Translations under genes and position numbers: made by a program | Notes under the pieces: generated by a model | Database searches by the model: none | What the model was told of the DNA's origin: nothing | The model's input: the letters and a program-made list of their open reading frames with translations, nothing else | Shown: in pieces, positions 8,539 through 17,544 of the stretch | Layout: every line of letters begins with the position of its first letter | How positions within the stretch are numbered: the first letter of the stretch is position 1 | Origin: Janthinobacterium tructae | GTDB taxonomy: Bacteria > Pseudomonadota > Gammaproteobacteria > Burkholderiales > Burkholderiaceae_D | Assembly (NCBI RefSeq): GCF_006517255.1 | Contig: NZ_CP041185.1 | Span: 5,394,001 to 5,458,000, forward strand | Direction: 5' to 3' | DNA length: 64,000 nucleotides

Positions 8539-9828
8539 ATGGCCAAGAACAACGTTTCGCTGACCGAGATGCAGGTCAGGAATGCCAAGCCCAGGGAAAA
8601 ACCTTACAAGCTATTTGATGGTGCTGGACTCTATCTTGAAGTCGCAACCAGCGGTTCGCGCATTTGGCGTTTGAAGTTTCGCCAATTGGACGGCAAGGAA
8701 AACCGGCTCACCTTCGGCCCTTATCCAGAAGTTACGCTACAGGATGCGCGAGAAAAGCGTCTGGAGGCGCGTCGATTGCTGCTGAAAGGAATAGACCCCG
8801 CCAAGCATCGCGACGACGCAAGGCGGCTCGCCGCCGAAAAATCCTCCAATACCTTCGAGAAAATCGCCAGGGAGTGGTACGCAAACAAGGTGCCAACATG
8901 GAGCGAGCGTACTGCCAAGAACATGCTGCAGCGTCTTGAAGCCGATATTTTTCCACGGATCGGCGACAGGCCGATCACGGAAATCAGGCACCGCGAATTG
9001 ATTGATACCCTGCGCAAGATCGAGGAGCGCGGCGCCACCGAGATCGCGCATCGCCTGAAGGCCGTCTGCTCGCAGATATTCAGCTACGCCATCCAGTGCG
9101 GCCTGGCCGACCGCAACCTGGTGGTGGACATGAAGGACGTCCTGAAGACCAAACGCGTCTCGCACTTCGCCGCCATCGATGCCGATGAATTGCCCGCCTT
9201 CCTGGACACGCTGGCGCGCAACGAGGCGCGCATGTTCGAGCCGACGCGCATCGCGCTGCGCCTGATGCTGCTGGTCTTCGTGCGCACCAGCGAACTGATA
9301 GAGACGCCATGGAGCGAAGTCGATCTGGAGAAGGGCGAGTGGATCATTCCCTGGCAGCGCATGAAGCGCGGCAAGCTGACCGTCAACCCCGACACGACCA
9401 ATCACCACGTTTGCCTGTCGCGCCAGGCGCTGGCCTTGCTGCGCCAGCTGCACACCATCACAGGCCGCGGCACATATCTGTTTCCCAACCAGCGCGACCA
9501 CGACAAGCCGCTGAGCAACAACACGATGCTGGTGGCGCTGGCCCGCATGGGCTACAAGGGCCGCATGACCGGCCACGGCTTCCGGGCGTTGGCCATGAGT
9601 ACCATCAAGGAGCGCCTGGGTTACCGTCATGAAGTGGTGGACCGCCAGCTGGCGCACGCGCCCAAGGACAAGGTGGCCAGCGCCTACGACCGCGCCCAGT
9701 TCCTGTCGGAGCGCCGCAAGATGATGCAGGAGTGGGCCGACTACCTGGAAGCCGTGGAACGCGGTGATACGCCGCAGCCAGGCCATCATGGATCGCTGGA
9801 ACTGGTGTGGCCAGCGCCGCGTCGTTAA
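8539..9828 (+). CDS. P4-family tyrosine integrase
   Basis: 429 residues. Site-specific recombinase of the island. The N-terminal arm-binding domain (DUF4102; LTEMQVRNAKPREKPYKLFDG, GLYLEV, FGPYPEVTLQDAR) spans about 1-90, a core-binding SAM-like domain about 100-190, and the catalytic domain follows. Catalytic residues are the first Arg in VFVRTSELIE, HGFRA for the H-x-x-R box, and the nucleophile Tyr in ASAYDRAQFLSERRKMMQEWADYLE. ATG at 8539. The gene is intact and next to tRNA-Ser. It ends 10 bp before the next gene, which has its own arm domain. Confidence 0.95.
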   Translation: MAKNNVSLTEMQVRNAKPREKPYKLFDGAGLYLEVATSGSRIWRLKFRQLDGKENRLTFGPYPEVTLQDAREKRLEARRLLLKGIDPAKHRDDARRLAAEKSSNTFEKIAREWYANKVPTWSERTAKNMLQRLEADIFPRIGDRPITEIRHRELIDTLRKIEERGATEIAHRLKAVCSQIFSYAIQCGLADRNLVVDMKDVLKTKRVSHFAAIDADELPAFLDTLARNEARMFEPTRIALRLMLLVFVRTSELIETPWSEVDLEKGEWIIPWQRMKRGKLTVNPDTTNHHVCLSRQALALLRQLHTITGRGTYLFPNQRDHDKPLSNNTMLVALARMGYKGRMTGHGFRALAMSTIKERLGYRHEVVDRQLAHAPKDKVASAYDRAQFLSERRKMMQEWADYLEAVERGDTPQPGHHGSLELVWPAPRR

Positions 9829-9838
9829 GGAGACAGCC

Positions 9839-10462
9839 ATGCCAAGACGAATTGAACCTCTGACAGAGCAACAGCTGATACAGGCGGAGCCTGGGGACAA
9901 ACCATTCAGGTTATTCGACGGCTACGGCCTGTATGTTGAAGTCATGCCGACTGGCTCGAAGGTCTGGCGCATGAAATTTCGCCAGAAGGACGGCAAGGAA
10001 AATGCCCTGACATTCGGCCACTACCCGGAGGTATCGCCAACGCTTGCTCGATGCCGCCGCGCAGTCGCACGCCAGATGCTGCATGATGGGCTGGACCCGC
10101 GTACAGAGTTCGACGCGGCCCACATGCGTCCACCGAAGCCCGTCAGGCGGCATTGCCTCCTTCCAGTTGCCATGGACGATAGAAAGGTGGAGCGCTGCGT
10201 AAGCCAAGTTGGCAGGCAAGCGTTGGAGCAGTTGCACGGCCTTGTGTTCCCGGCGCTGAGCCGCGTCGTGGCCGAGGAAGGTGTGAGAAGCGACATGCAG
10301 ATCATACTGGAGAAAATCCAGAAGGAGCGCAGCGCCGAAGTGATTGATTTGCTGTACGACTACTGCGCCGACATCATCTTTGGCTGCCTTGGATTGGGCA
10401 TTGATGAAGATTATTTGATCGAGGCCATGAGGGATGCCAGGGTGGCGCAGCGGCGGAGGTGA
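9839..10462 (+). CDS. orphan integrase-arm-domain protein, unknown C-terminal part
   Basis: 207 residues, ATG at 9839 with AAGGAGACAGCC ahead of it, probably co-transcribed with the integrase. Residues 1-90 are a second DUF4102 arm DNA-binding domain, close to that of the neighbour (KPFRLFDGYGLYVEV, WRMKFRQKDGKENALTFGHYPEV). The core-binding and catalytic domains are missing. Instead about 115 residues of unrecognised, helix-rich sequence follow (LHGLVFPALSRVVAEEG, MQIILEKIQKERSAEVIDLLYDYCADIIFG). It cannot recombine DNA. It may bind the same arm sites and modulate integration, or it may be a remnant fused to another sequence. Confidence 0.7.
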   Translation: MPRRIEPLTEQQLIQAEPGDKPFRLFDGYGLYVEVMPTGSKVWRMKFRQKDGKENALTFGHYPEVSPTLARCRRAVARQMLHDGLDPRTEFDAAHMRPPKPVRRHCLLPVAMDDRKVERCVSQVGRQALEQLHGLVFPALSRVVAEEGVRSDMQIILEKIQKERSAEVIDLLYDYCADIIFGCLGLGIDEDYLIEAMRDARVAQRRR

Positions 10463-10501
10463 GCGTATCTATGCCGCAGGTATCCCGGTACTTTTCCGGC
10501 T

Positions 10502-10819
10502 TCATTTGGCTCTGGTCCCTTTGTTACCGATTGGCCTGATGCTTGATGAAGTGTCGATTATTGAGGATGCCGTGTTTGCAGGTCTGCTGGCCTCGATACA
10601 CGCTTGCATCCAACGTAGCACCTCGCTTCTGAGCCATGCAGAGGAGCGTCCCTGCAGCTTGACAGGGGCGGGGAAGCGGCCTTCCTTGACGCCTGCATAA
10701 ACGCTGCTGCGCGACTTGCCGCAGGTTGCCAGCACTTCGCCCAGGCGGATGAAGCGCTCTTCGCCCATGCGAGGTTCCACGCGGCGCTCTTTCAGGTATT
10801 CGGCTGTCGCTGCTTTCAT
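10502..10819 (-). CDS. AlpA-family regulator/excisionase-like protein
   Basis: 105 residues, convergent with the preceding gene. A MerR-like winged-helix segment, RFIRLGEVLATCGKSRSSVYAGVKEGRFPAPVKLQGRSSAWLRSEVLRWM, matches the AlpA (Phage_AlpA) family, which controls integrase expression and excision in P4-like islands. ATG at 10819. A second start at Met18 (MGEERFIRL) is possible. The C-terminal 25 residues are low in recognisable structure. Confidence 0.85.
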   Translation of the reverse strand: MKAATAEYLKERRVEPRMGEERFIRLGEVLATCGKSRSSVYAGVKEGRFPAPVKLQGRSSAWLRSEVLRWMQACIEASRPANTASSIIDTSSSIRPIGNKGTRAK

Positions 10820-11411
10820 GGCGTCCCCCTTCGTGAATCAAAAATGCCAGCGGCAGCACCGGGGCGAATGGCATATGCCGCAGGCCTTGCCCTGCGACCG
10901 ATTCGTCCTTCGTCGAGACGCGCTCGCAATCATTATTCCGAAAACATGGGTCCAGTATCGAATGCCGTAATCGCTGGTGCAACAAGAATCGGCCTGCCAT
11001 GCCACTTGGATCAAGCCTGCCGCGCACTTTGTGTGAGATCAAGGCTGGACACAGGAGCGGGTTCGTGGAAGCTTTAGCAGCTAAAAATTCGGCAATCGAC
11101 AGCGCATTCTTCATGTGATAGATACATTGGCGCGGCCCAGATTTCATTGCTCCTGTTGCTGTATCGCCGCCACATGTGCATGCGACTGCTGGCATCTCAC
11201 GCCATCAATACCTGTCAGCAATCGTTTTGACCGCCTCCAGGGGGAGCTCTTTCTGTCCACGCGGAAAGGCGCAGCCATCGGGGGAGAAGCGTGCTATTGC
11301 CGTGTAGTACTCGTACAGCAGACTATGAAAATTTGTTCCTGACATTGATCAAGGTCGGCCCAGATGCATGTCAAATGTTCCCACTTGGACGCTGCCAATT
11401 GCCGCTGATCA

Positions 11412-11637
11412 ACCGTGCTACTTTCGGCATACATTCCTGCTAAATCTGCTCTCGTACCTGCAAAAAAATGGTTTGGTCGTGGTGTTACCCGGTGATTTAA
11501 GGGTTTCAGTCGCTGCACAGGGCGGAACTACCGTGCTAGTTTCGGCATACATTCCTGCTAAATTTGCTCTCGTACCTGCAAAAAAATGGTTCGGTCGAAG
11601 TTGCGTCCGATGATTTTTGTGGTTTAGTCGCTGCGCG
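11412..11637 (+). repeat. two imperfect tandem repeats, period 118 bp
   Basis: 11412-11529 and 11530-about 11637 are two copies. The first about 68 bp of each copy are nearly identical (ACCGTGCTA, TTTCGGCATACATTCCTGC, CTCGTACCTGCAAAAAAATG) and the remainder is diverged but alignable, ending in AGTCGCTGC in both. The function is unknown. Confidence 0.75.
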
Positions 11638-11653
11638 AAGCGGGGCAGGATAG

Positions 11654-11688
11654 GTGAAGTTAGCTAACCTTTGGTTAGCTAACTTCAC
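11654..11688. repeat. perfect 16-bp inverted repeat, 3-nt loop
   Basis: GTGAAGTTAGCTAACC (11654-11669), TTT, GGTTAGCTAACTTCAC (11673-11688). There is no T-run after it, so it is not a classical terminator. It lies 38 bp left of the IS element end. Confidence 0.85.
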
Positions 11689-11790
11689 ACCTGCTTATTC
11701 GCACCTGCGGTGCTCAACGGTCAATGTGTAGTGGTTTAATGTACCCGGACACTGATTTAGGCGAGAATGCTCGCCATGGAGAGGTGTTTG

Positions 11791-12000
11791 ATGAGCAAGC
11801 AAAGACGTACGTTTTCCCCTGAGTTCAAACGGCAGGCGGCATGCCTGGTACTGGATCAAGGATATAGCCATACAGAGGCAAGCCGGTCGGTCGGCATCGG
11901 CGAATCAGTGCTGCGCCGCTGGGTGCAGCAGCTTCAGTTGGAGCGGCAAGGCATCACGCCACAGAGTAAGGCAATGACGCCTGATCAGCAGCGAATATAG
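11791..12000 (+). pseudogene. IS3 orfA, truncated by a stop codon
   Basis: 69 residues of the helix-turn-helix protein OrfA (RRTFSPEFKRQAACLVLDQG, VLRRWVQQLQLERQG). After DQQRI the frame meets TAG at 11998, where family members usually have Gln (CAG). The sequence beyond still encodes the leucine-zipper part ([18 protein letters not shown]). A second lesion is likely at the A-run 12048-12053: relative to the orfA pattern [10 protein letters not shown] as I recall it, one A seems missing, which shifts the frame. Both inferences rest on memory of related elements. Confidence 0.75.
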
Positions 12001-12049
12001 GAACTCGAAGCACGCATTGAGCGTCTCGAGCGGGAGAAGTCCATTTTAA

Positions 12050-12952
<903 letters not shown>

Positions 12953-12960
12953 CCACTACA

Positions 12961-13292
12961 AAGTGCTGAGTGGCTGCCCCAAATAGGGGCAGGCTATGTC
13001 TGTCCCATCAAAAAGCCTCGCCCAATCCGAATTTTGATGCCAATATATCAACACAAGGGTTGTGTTGAGGAACTTGAGCGGGATGATGACGTTCTTTTTC
13101 TGCAAAAATTGCTCATGAGCAATCACTTTGGATACGAGTGTGTGCTTATTCCGTAGTGCTCGTTTGATGCAGAATTGGCCTGCGTAGCGCTATCCTTAAT
13201 TTCTTGCGGGCACTGACATCCTATAGTGACTGATGGTATGCTTGATGCAATAGCAACTTGACGCAGATTGCCGTAGACAATTAGGTACTTTA
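12961..13292. other. 332-bp leader before the HamA-like gene
   Basis: Between the IS end and the defence genes. A short hairpin TGCCCC-AAATA-GGGGCA lies at 12975-12991. No gene seen. It presumably contains the promoter of the two-gene operon; a TTGACG at about 13257 is the only weak candidate -35. Confidence 0.4.
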
Positions 13293-14075
13293 ATGCCATT
13301 AACTTTCAAGCCGATAAAAGATAAAACCAATTGGGCGGGCTGCCGGTGGGAGGTCGTAGATGACGACAAGCTTGCAGAGCTTATCGCACGAGTAGCCATG
13401 GGGCAGAGTAGGTACGTTCGCCGTGTACTTACTGAGTTAAGCGTTAGCGCGACAAAAGGGAAGTCAACGGCCTTAGACGGCGCAATTAAACTTCTTACAG
13501 TTGTAGATCCAGAATATCCCTTTCATCGGGATGGCTGGATGTTTCAAGTGATATCTTGGATTTCAGCGCATATGCAGGGTCTTGCAGACGTTATTGCATA
13601 TCCGCACACTATTCATGCCCATAAGGGATTCGATGGTGTCCATGTCCAATTCGATAAGAAAAAAAGATCGGTTTCGTTGGTTGTTATTTGCGAAGAGAAA
13701 GCAACGACAAATACGAAAAATTTGGTTGGTCGTATTTGGAAAGAGTTTGCGGAAATGGAATTGGGCAATCGTGACAATGAACTAACAGATCAATTAACCC
13801 ATCTTTTAGAAAATCGATCAGATATCGATGTCGATAAAGCAATTGAGGAAGTTATATGGAAAGATGCAAGGGCGTATCGGGTTTCGGTCACTATCGATGA
13901 TAAGTTTAATAGCGACGCGGGCTATGCTAATTTATTCAAGGGATATTCGACTACCATTTCTGGAAAAATAGATCGACGTCGGAGCGAAGTATTTTACTCT
14001 TCTGATATAAGAGATTGGTTCGATAAGTTGGCGGTTAAATCTATTGAATTCGCCAAAAAAATGGAAAAAAACTAA
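13293..14075 (+). CDS. HamA-like (DUF1837-type) putative nuclease of a Hachiman-like system
   Basis: 260 residues, AT-rich. A PD-(D/E)xK-type core is visible: D114 in GFDGV, then beta-strands VHVQF and VSLVVI leading to E134-E135-K136 (CEEKATTN). In published Hachiman systems HamA (DUF1837) is a nuclease with an E-x-K active site and is encoded directly upstream of helicase HamB; the same order is seen here. The stop TAA overlaps the next gene's ATG by one base (14075), so translation is coupled. The family assignment comes from gene order, size and the nuclease motif. It was not tested by search. A YfjL/AbpA-type relative is the main alternative. Confidence 0.7.
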   Translation: MPLTFKPIKDKTNWAGCRWEVVDDDKLAELIARVAMGQSRYVRRVLTELSVSATKGKSTALDGAIKLLTVVDPEYPFHRDGWMFQVISWISAHMQGLADVIAYPHTIHAHKGFDGVHVQFDKKKRSVSLVVICEEKATTNTKNLVGRIWKEFAEMELGNRDNELTDQLTHLLENRSDIDVDKAIEEVIWKDARAYRVSVTIDDKFNSDAGYANLFKGYSTTISGKIDRRRSEVFYSSDIRDWFDKLAVKSIEFAKKMEKN

Positions 14076-17000
14076 TGTACGATCCGATAACATCTCGTCT
14101 AATTAGAAGCTCCCCTCCTTTACAGGGTCTGGACAGAGATCGCTTGCCCGAAGAGATGGCCAAGGTATTTGCGGAAATATCTGCTGCACGCCTGCGCATT
14201 CGTGAAGGATTGGACGTCGAGACAGATGCTCTTAGAGGTGTGATTAATCGAATGCGTCGTTTAGCTCTGACTAACGAGGCATTGGTAGCAAGTACTCCGA
14301 ATCGATTGGATAGAGCCTCTGCTGCATTCGTTGCGGGGTCGGCCCATGTGCTAAGTTTTAACGCAAATAGCATTCTTGGAGATGCACCAAATCGTAGTTA
14401 CTTGGGTGCTCAAAGTATATCTACGGACTTAGCTGCAATACTTTTATTTTTAATTGCAGAGGCTACTCCGGATGCTGCGGAACTTGCTACTAAAATTCAG
14501 GCAGAAGATGGCCAAAATCCAATCGTTTTGAGCTTAATTGGTGCTGTACAAGGAATTGCGAAGGGAGAGCTTGAGCAGTTGTGTCAGCAAACGATACCAA
14601 CACTCGATCTCGGAAATTACGATTCTATGGCAGATGCTGCTATCCAAGCGCTCTACTTGGAAATCTTAAAAGGCGTCATTCGTCTAGCTCAAGAACTGTT
14701 GCATATCCAAGACCTGCAGTCGGAAAATGCTCAAGAGATATTTTTCCGGGTCAAAGGCTTAGCATCGGCAGCTCCCGATGACCAGGAATGGCTTACGAAA
14801 GAGATTGGTGCCTTCTCCGGCCCCCATCATTTAGCGTCGTTGCTTATAGCGTTAAGCTTAGATTTACCGGGGATAACAATTCATGGTATCCCCCCGCCTA
14901 CTGGGGTGTCTCCAGAAAAATGGCGGGAATCTATTCGACGGATTGCAATTGGAAGACCATATCTTTGGCGAAATCATCGTGAGGCGATTGATAAAGGGTA
15001 TTTGAACCCTGGGGTTTCTGCTGCCGTAGGATTTCCAACTGGGGCGGGGAAGTCAACTCTTTCAGAATTAAAAATTAACTCAACGTTGTTAATGGGTAAG
15101 AAAGTTGTGTTCCTCGCACCCACTAATGCGTTGGTCGGGCAGGTAACAGCCGCGCTAAAGCGAGTTTTTCCCAGTGAGCATGTAACCCAAGAAAATCTAC
15201 TAGATATCTCCTTCAACGACATCTCGACAAATACCCCAGAAGTGGTCGTGATGACGCCGGAAGCATGCCTTGCGCAAATCAGTGTCAATCCTTCGGGATT
15301 TGAAGATGTTGGCATGTTAGTGTTTGACGAGTGCCATCTGCTTCACAATGACGCTAACGCTTTCGGGAGGAGGGCTCTCGACTCAATGCTTTGTATACTC
15401 GGCTTCGCCTCTTTGGCACCCTCAGCAGACTTCCTCTTACTCTCTGCAATGATGAAAAACACTGGCGAAATTGCCAGTTGGCTACAGAGCTTTACCGGCC
15501 GTCCTTGCTTGGAACTCTCACTTGCTTGGAAACCTACTCGACAGCTAAGAGGGAGTGTTGTTTATCGACAAGTCGAACTAGAAGAGCTTTCTAAAGGACT
15601 TGTAATATCTAGCAAAGTTGGAAAAACAATTGCTCCTTCTACTAAAGACAAGGAAGCGTTAATCTGCCAACCTTTAGGGCTTTTCGGATTGCAACAGACT
15701 TGGGCAACTAGGAAGAAAGTGGATTATGCGCTACTGCCGCTGCTTAGTGAAAATATCAATCTTGGCGCCAATAAGTACTGGAAGATTACGCCTAATTCTG
15801 GTGAAGTTTCTTCTCGAATTGCAAATGAAGCTGCAAAGTCGGGATTGAAAACTCTTGTCTTTTTCCAAACTATTAAAAATGCTGCAAGCGCGGTTGCTAA
15901 ATTAAAAAAGCTTGGCGGCAGGACTTCTGTGAGACTTAATGAAAAAGAAAATAAATTATTAAAAATATCTGAGTTGGAAATGGGTGGCGCTGATCATCTT
16001 TATATCGATATAAAGAATGGTCGCCTGAATAATCAGTGTGTTGTTCATCACGGGCTTCTGCTAACGGAGGAACGTCACCTATGCGAATCTATATATGCAC
16101 GCCCAGATGGTGCTGCGGTAATGGTAGCAACCTCTACGGTAGCTCAAGGCATGAATTTTCCTAGCGAATTGGTAATTATTGCAGAAGATAGTAGATTTGA
16201 TGAAAACTTGGATAGACGTAAGGTATTGGAAGCTCAAGATCTTCTTAATGCAGCCGGTCGCGCAGGCCGGGCTGGTTCAAAATCTAATGGTATTGTGTTA
16301 GTTGTTCCAGGTAAAGTTGTTGGAGTTGATTTCAATAAAGGTATAATTGGTAGCCATTGGAATAGTCTGCAGGAAATTTTTGCGCAATCTGATCAATGTT
16401 TAGTTATTGACGATCCGATAACTGCAATACTTGATCGTGTGCATGCTAATACAGCCACCGCCAATGAAGTTGAGCGTTATGTTATTTCCAGACTGGGCAA
16501 TTCAGTGGCAGGGAAAGACGTATCTGAGAAAATTTCAAAAATCATATCAAGGTCTTTAGGAGCTTACCGTGCTATCAAGCAAGGCGACAAAAATTGGATT
16601 TCTGAACGGATTAACGCAGCTATAAAATTCTACGAAAACCATAACAATAATGATGAATTTGATAATGATGAATTGCAGATTGCGTCTACCTTAGGCATAC
16701 CAGTTTCGGTAGTTTCGGCACTGTCAAAAGAGGTCACTCCGGAGCTGATTTTAAAGCTGGATTCGGTCGAAAAATGGTGTAGTTGGATGTTCGCATGGAT
16801 ATCTAGGAATGCTGGATTTTTCAAAATGATTATTCGCGACGATACGCTTGAAGATCTATTTGGCGGCGTATTCGTAAAAATATCGAATGATGATGAGAAA
16901 GCTACCTATGCTTTGCCATATTTAAAAAAACTAACAAAACTATGGATGGCGGGTGCATCACTGTCGAAACTTGAGTTGGCGATGGGGACTGATGTTGATA

Positions 17001-17359
17001 ATTTGAAAGTATGTATAAAGGCTCGACGCTTTGTGTTACGAGTAATTCCAGAGCTAGCCTATTTCTTTGGAATACCTTTATTAGTGCATCAGCACAAAGT
17101 AAAAGACACTGAAATTCCTGTTGAATTTCCCGCTGCTTTGGCGCAGTTTGGCCGATGTGTCAAAGAGGGGTTTGATAGCTATGAAAAGTTTGCTCTTTCT
17201 CAGTTACGTCAAAATATAAATTTATCAAGAATGCAGGTCCATGATCTATTTGGGAAGATTGCGCCCTATTTAGATGAGCCTGCTAAGAGTGAAAGCTGGA
17301 AGTCGGCATTTAATCGCGTTAGGGGTGCACGTGATTCTTATGAAGATGATGACATGTAA
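14075..17359 (+). CDS. HamB-like Ski2-type superfamily 2 helicase
   Basis: 1094 residues. Motif I GFPTGAGKS (319-327), Ia FLAPTNALVGQ (346-356), II DECH (418-421), III LLSAMM (455-460), V VATSTVAQGMNFP (684-696) and VI QDLLNAAGRAGRAG (721-734) make a complete DExH helicase core. Motif VI of form AGRAGRAG is Ski2/HamB-like. About 300 helix-rich residues precede the core and about 350 follow. Coupled by a 1-nt overlap to the nuclease-like gene. In Hachiman, HamB is thought to watch for abnormal DNA and release HamA nuclease activity; that role is inferred here. Codon use is AT-rich, unlike the chromosome around it. Confidence 0.78.
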   Translation: MYDPITSRLIRSSPPLQGLDRDRLPEEMAKVFAEISAARLRIREGLDVETDALRGVINRMRRLALTNEALVASTPNRLDRASAAFVAGSAHVLSFNANSILGDAPNRSYLGAQSISTDLAAILLFLIAEATPDAAELATKIQAEDGQNPIVLSLIGAVQGIAKGELEQLCQQTIPTLDLGNYDSMADAAIQALYLEILKGVIRLAQELLHIQDLQSENAQEIFFRVKGLASAAPDDQEWLTKEIGAFSGPHHLASLLIALSLDLPGITIHGIPPPTGVSPEKWRESIRRIAIGRPYLWRNHREAIDKGYLNPGVSAAVGFPTGAGKSTLSELKINSTLLMGKKVVFLAPTNALVGQVTAALKRVFPSEHVTQENLLDISFNDISTNTPEVVVMTPEACLAQISVNPSGFEDVGMLVFDECHLLHNDANAFGRRALDSMLCILGFASLAPSADFLLLSAMMKNTGEIASWLQSFTGRPCLELSLAWKPTRQLRGSVVYRQVELEELSKGLVISSKVGKTIAPSTKDKEALICQPLGLFGLQQTWATRKKVDYALLPLLSENINLGANKYWKITPNSGEVSSRIANEAAKSGLKTLVFFQTIKNAASAVAKLKKLGGRTSVRLNEKENKLLKISELEMGGADHLYIDIKNGRLNNQCVVHHGLLLTEERHLCESIYARPDGAAVMVATSTVAQGMNFPSELVIIAEDSRFDENLDRRKVLEAQDLLNAAGRAGRAGSKSNGIVLVVPGKVVGVDFNKGIIGSHWNSLQEIFAQSDQCLVIDDPITAILDRVHANTATANEVERYVISRLGNSVAGKDVSEKISKIISRSLGAYRAIKQGDKNWISERINAAIKFYENHNNNDEFDNDELQIASTLGIPVSVVSALSKEVTPELILKLDSVEKWCSWMFAWISRNAGFFKMIIRDDTLEDLFGGVFVKISNDDEKATYALPYLKKLTKLWMAGASLSKLELAMGTDVDNLKVCIKARRFVLRVIPELAYFFGIPLLVHQHKVKDTEIPVEFPAALAQFGRCVKEGFDSYEKFALSQLRQNINLSRMQVHDLFGKIAPYLDEPAKSESWKSAFNRVRGARDSYEDDDM

Positions 17360-17544
17360 TTTCCATGAATTCTTGTTGATAAATTCCATATAGTGAGTAG
17401 ATTAATATATGGCGTCTGAGCAAATCTCAACTATTGGATACTTGGCAATTGCGAGCGGTGGGGAAGCGCTGGCAGCAACGACATTTACAGGCGCCAAGGG
17501 AATCTTTCGGTTGCCTTCCGCCGCAACGGTTTTTCGGCCGAACA

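Larger units (their letters stand above)
10820..11726. other. 907-bp non-coding island segment with repeats
   Basis: No convincing gene. Short open frames lack ribosome sites and family resemblance. On the minus strand behind alpA a frame begins MKNALSIAEFLAAKAS (about 11075-11124) but continues into the alpA shadow frame; it may be a gene remnant. The right part holds two imperfect tandem repeats and a perfect inverted repeat, listed separately. Confidence 0.5.

Noticed and set aside
10524..11195. 223-codon minus-strand frame overlapping alpA
   Set aside because: It shares bases with alpA in another frame. Only the first about 16 residues look protein-like, so at best it is a remnant.
11412..11637. 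CRISPR array
   Set aside because: Only two long imperfect repeats of 118 bp without spacers; no cas genes.
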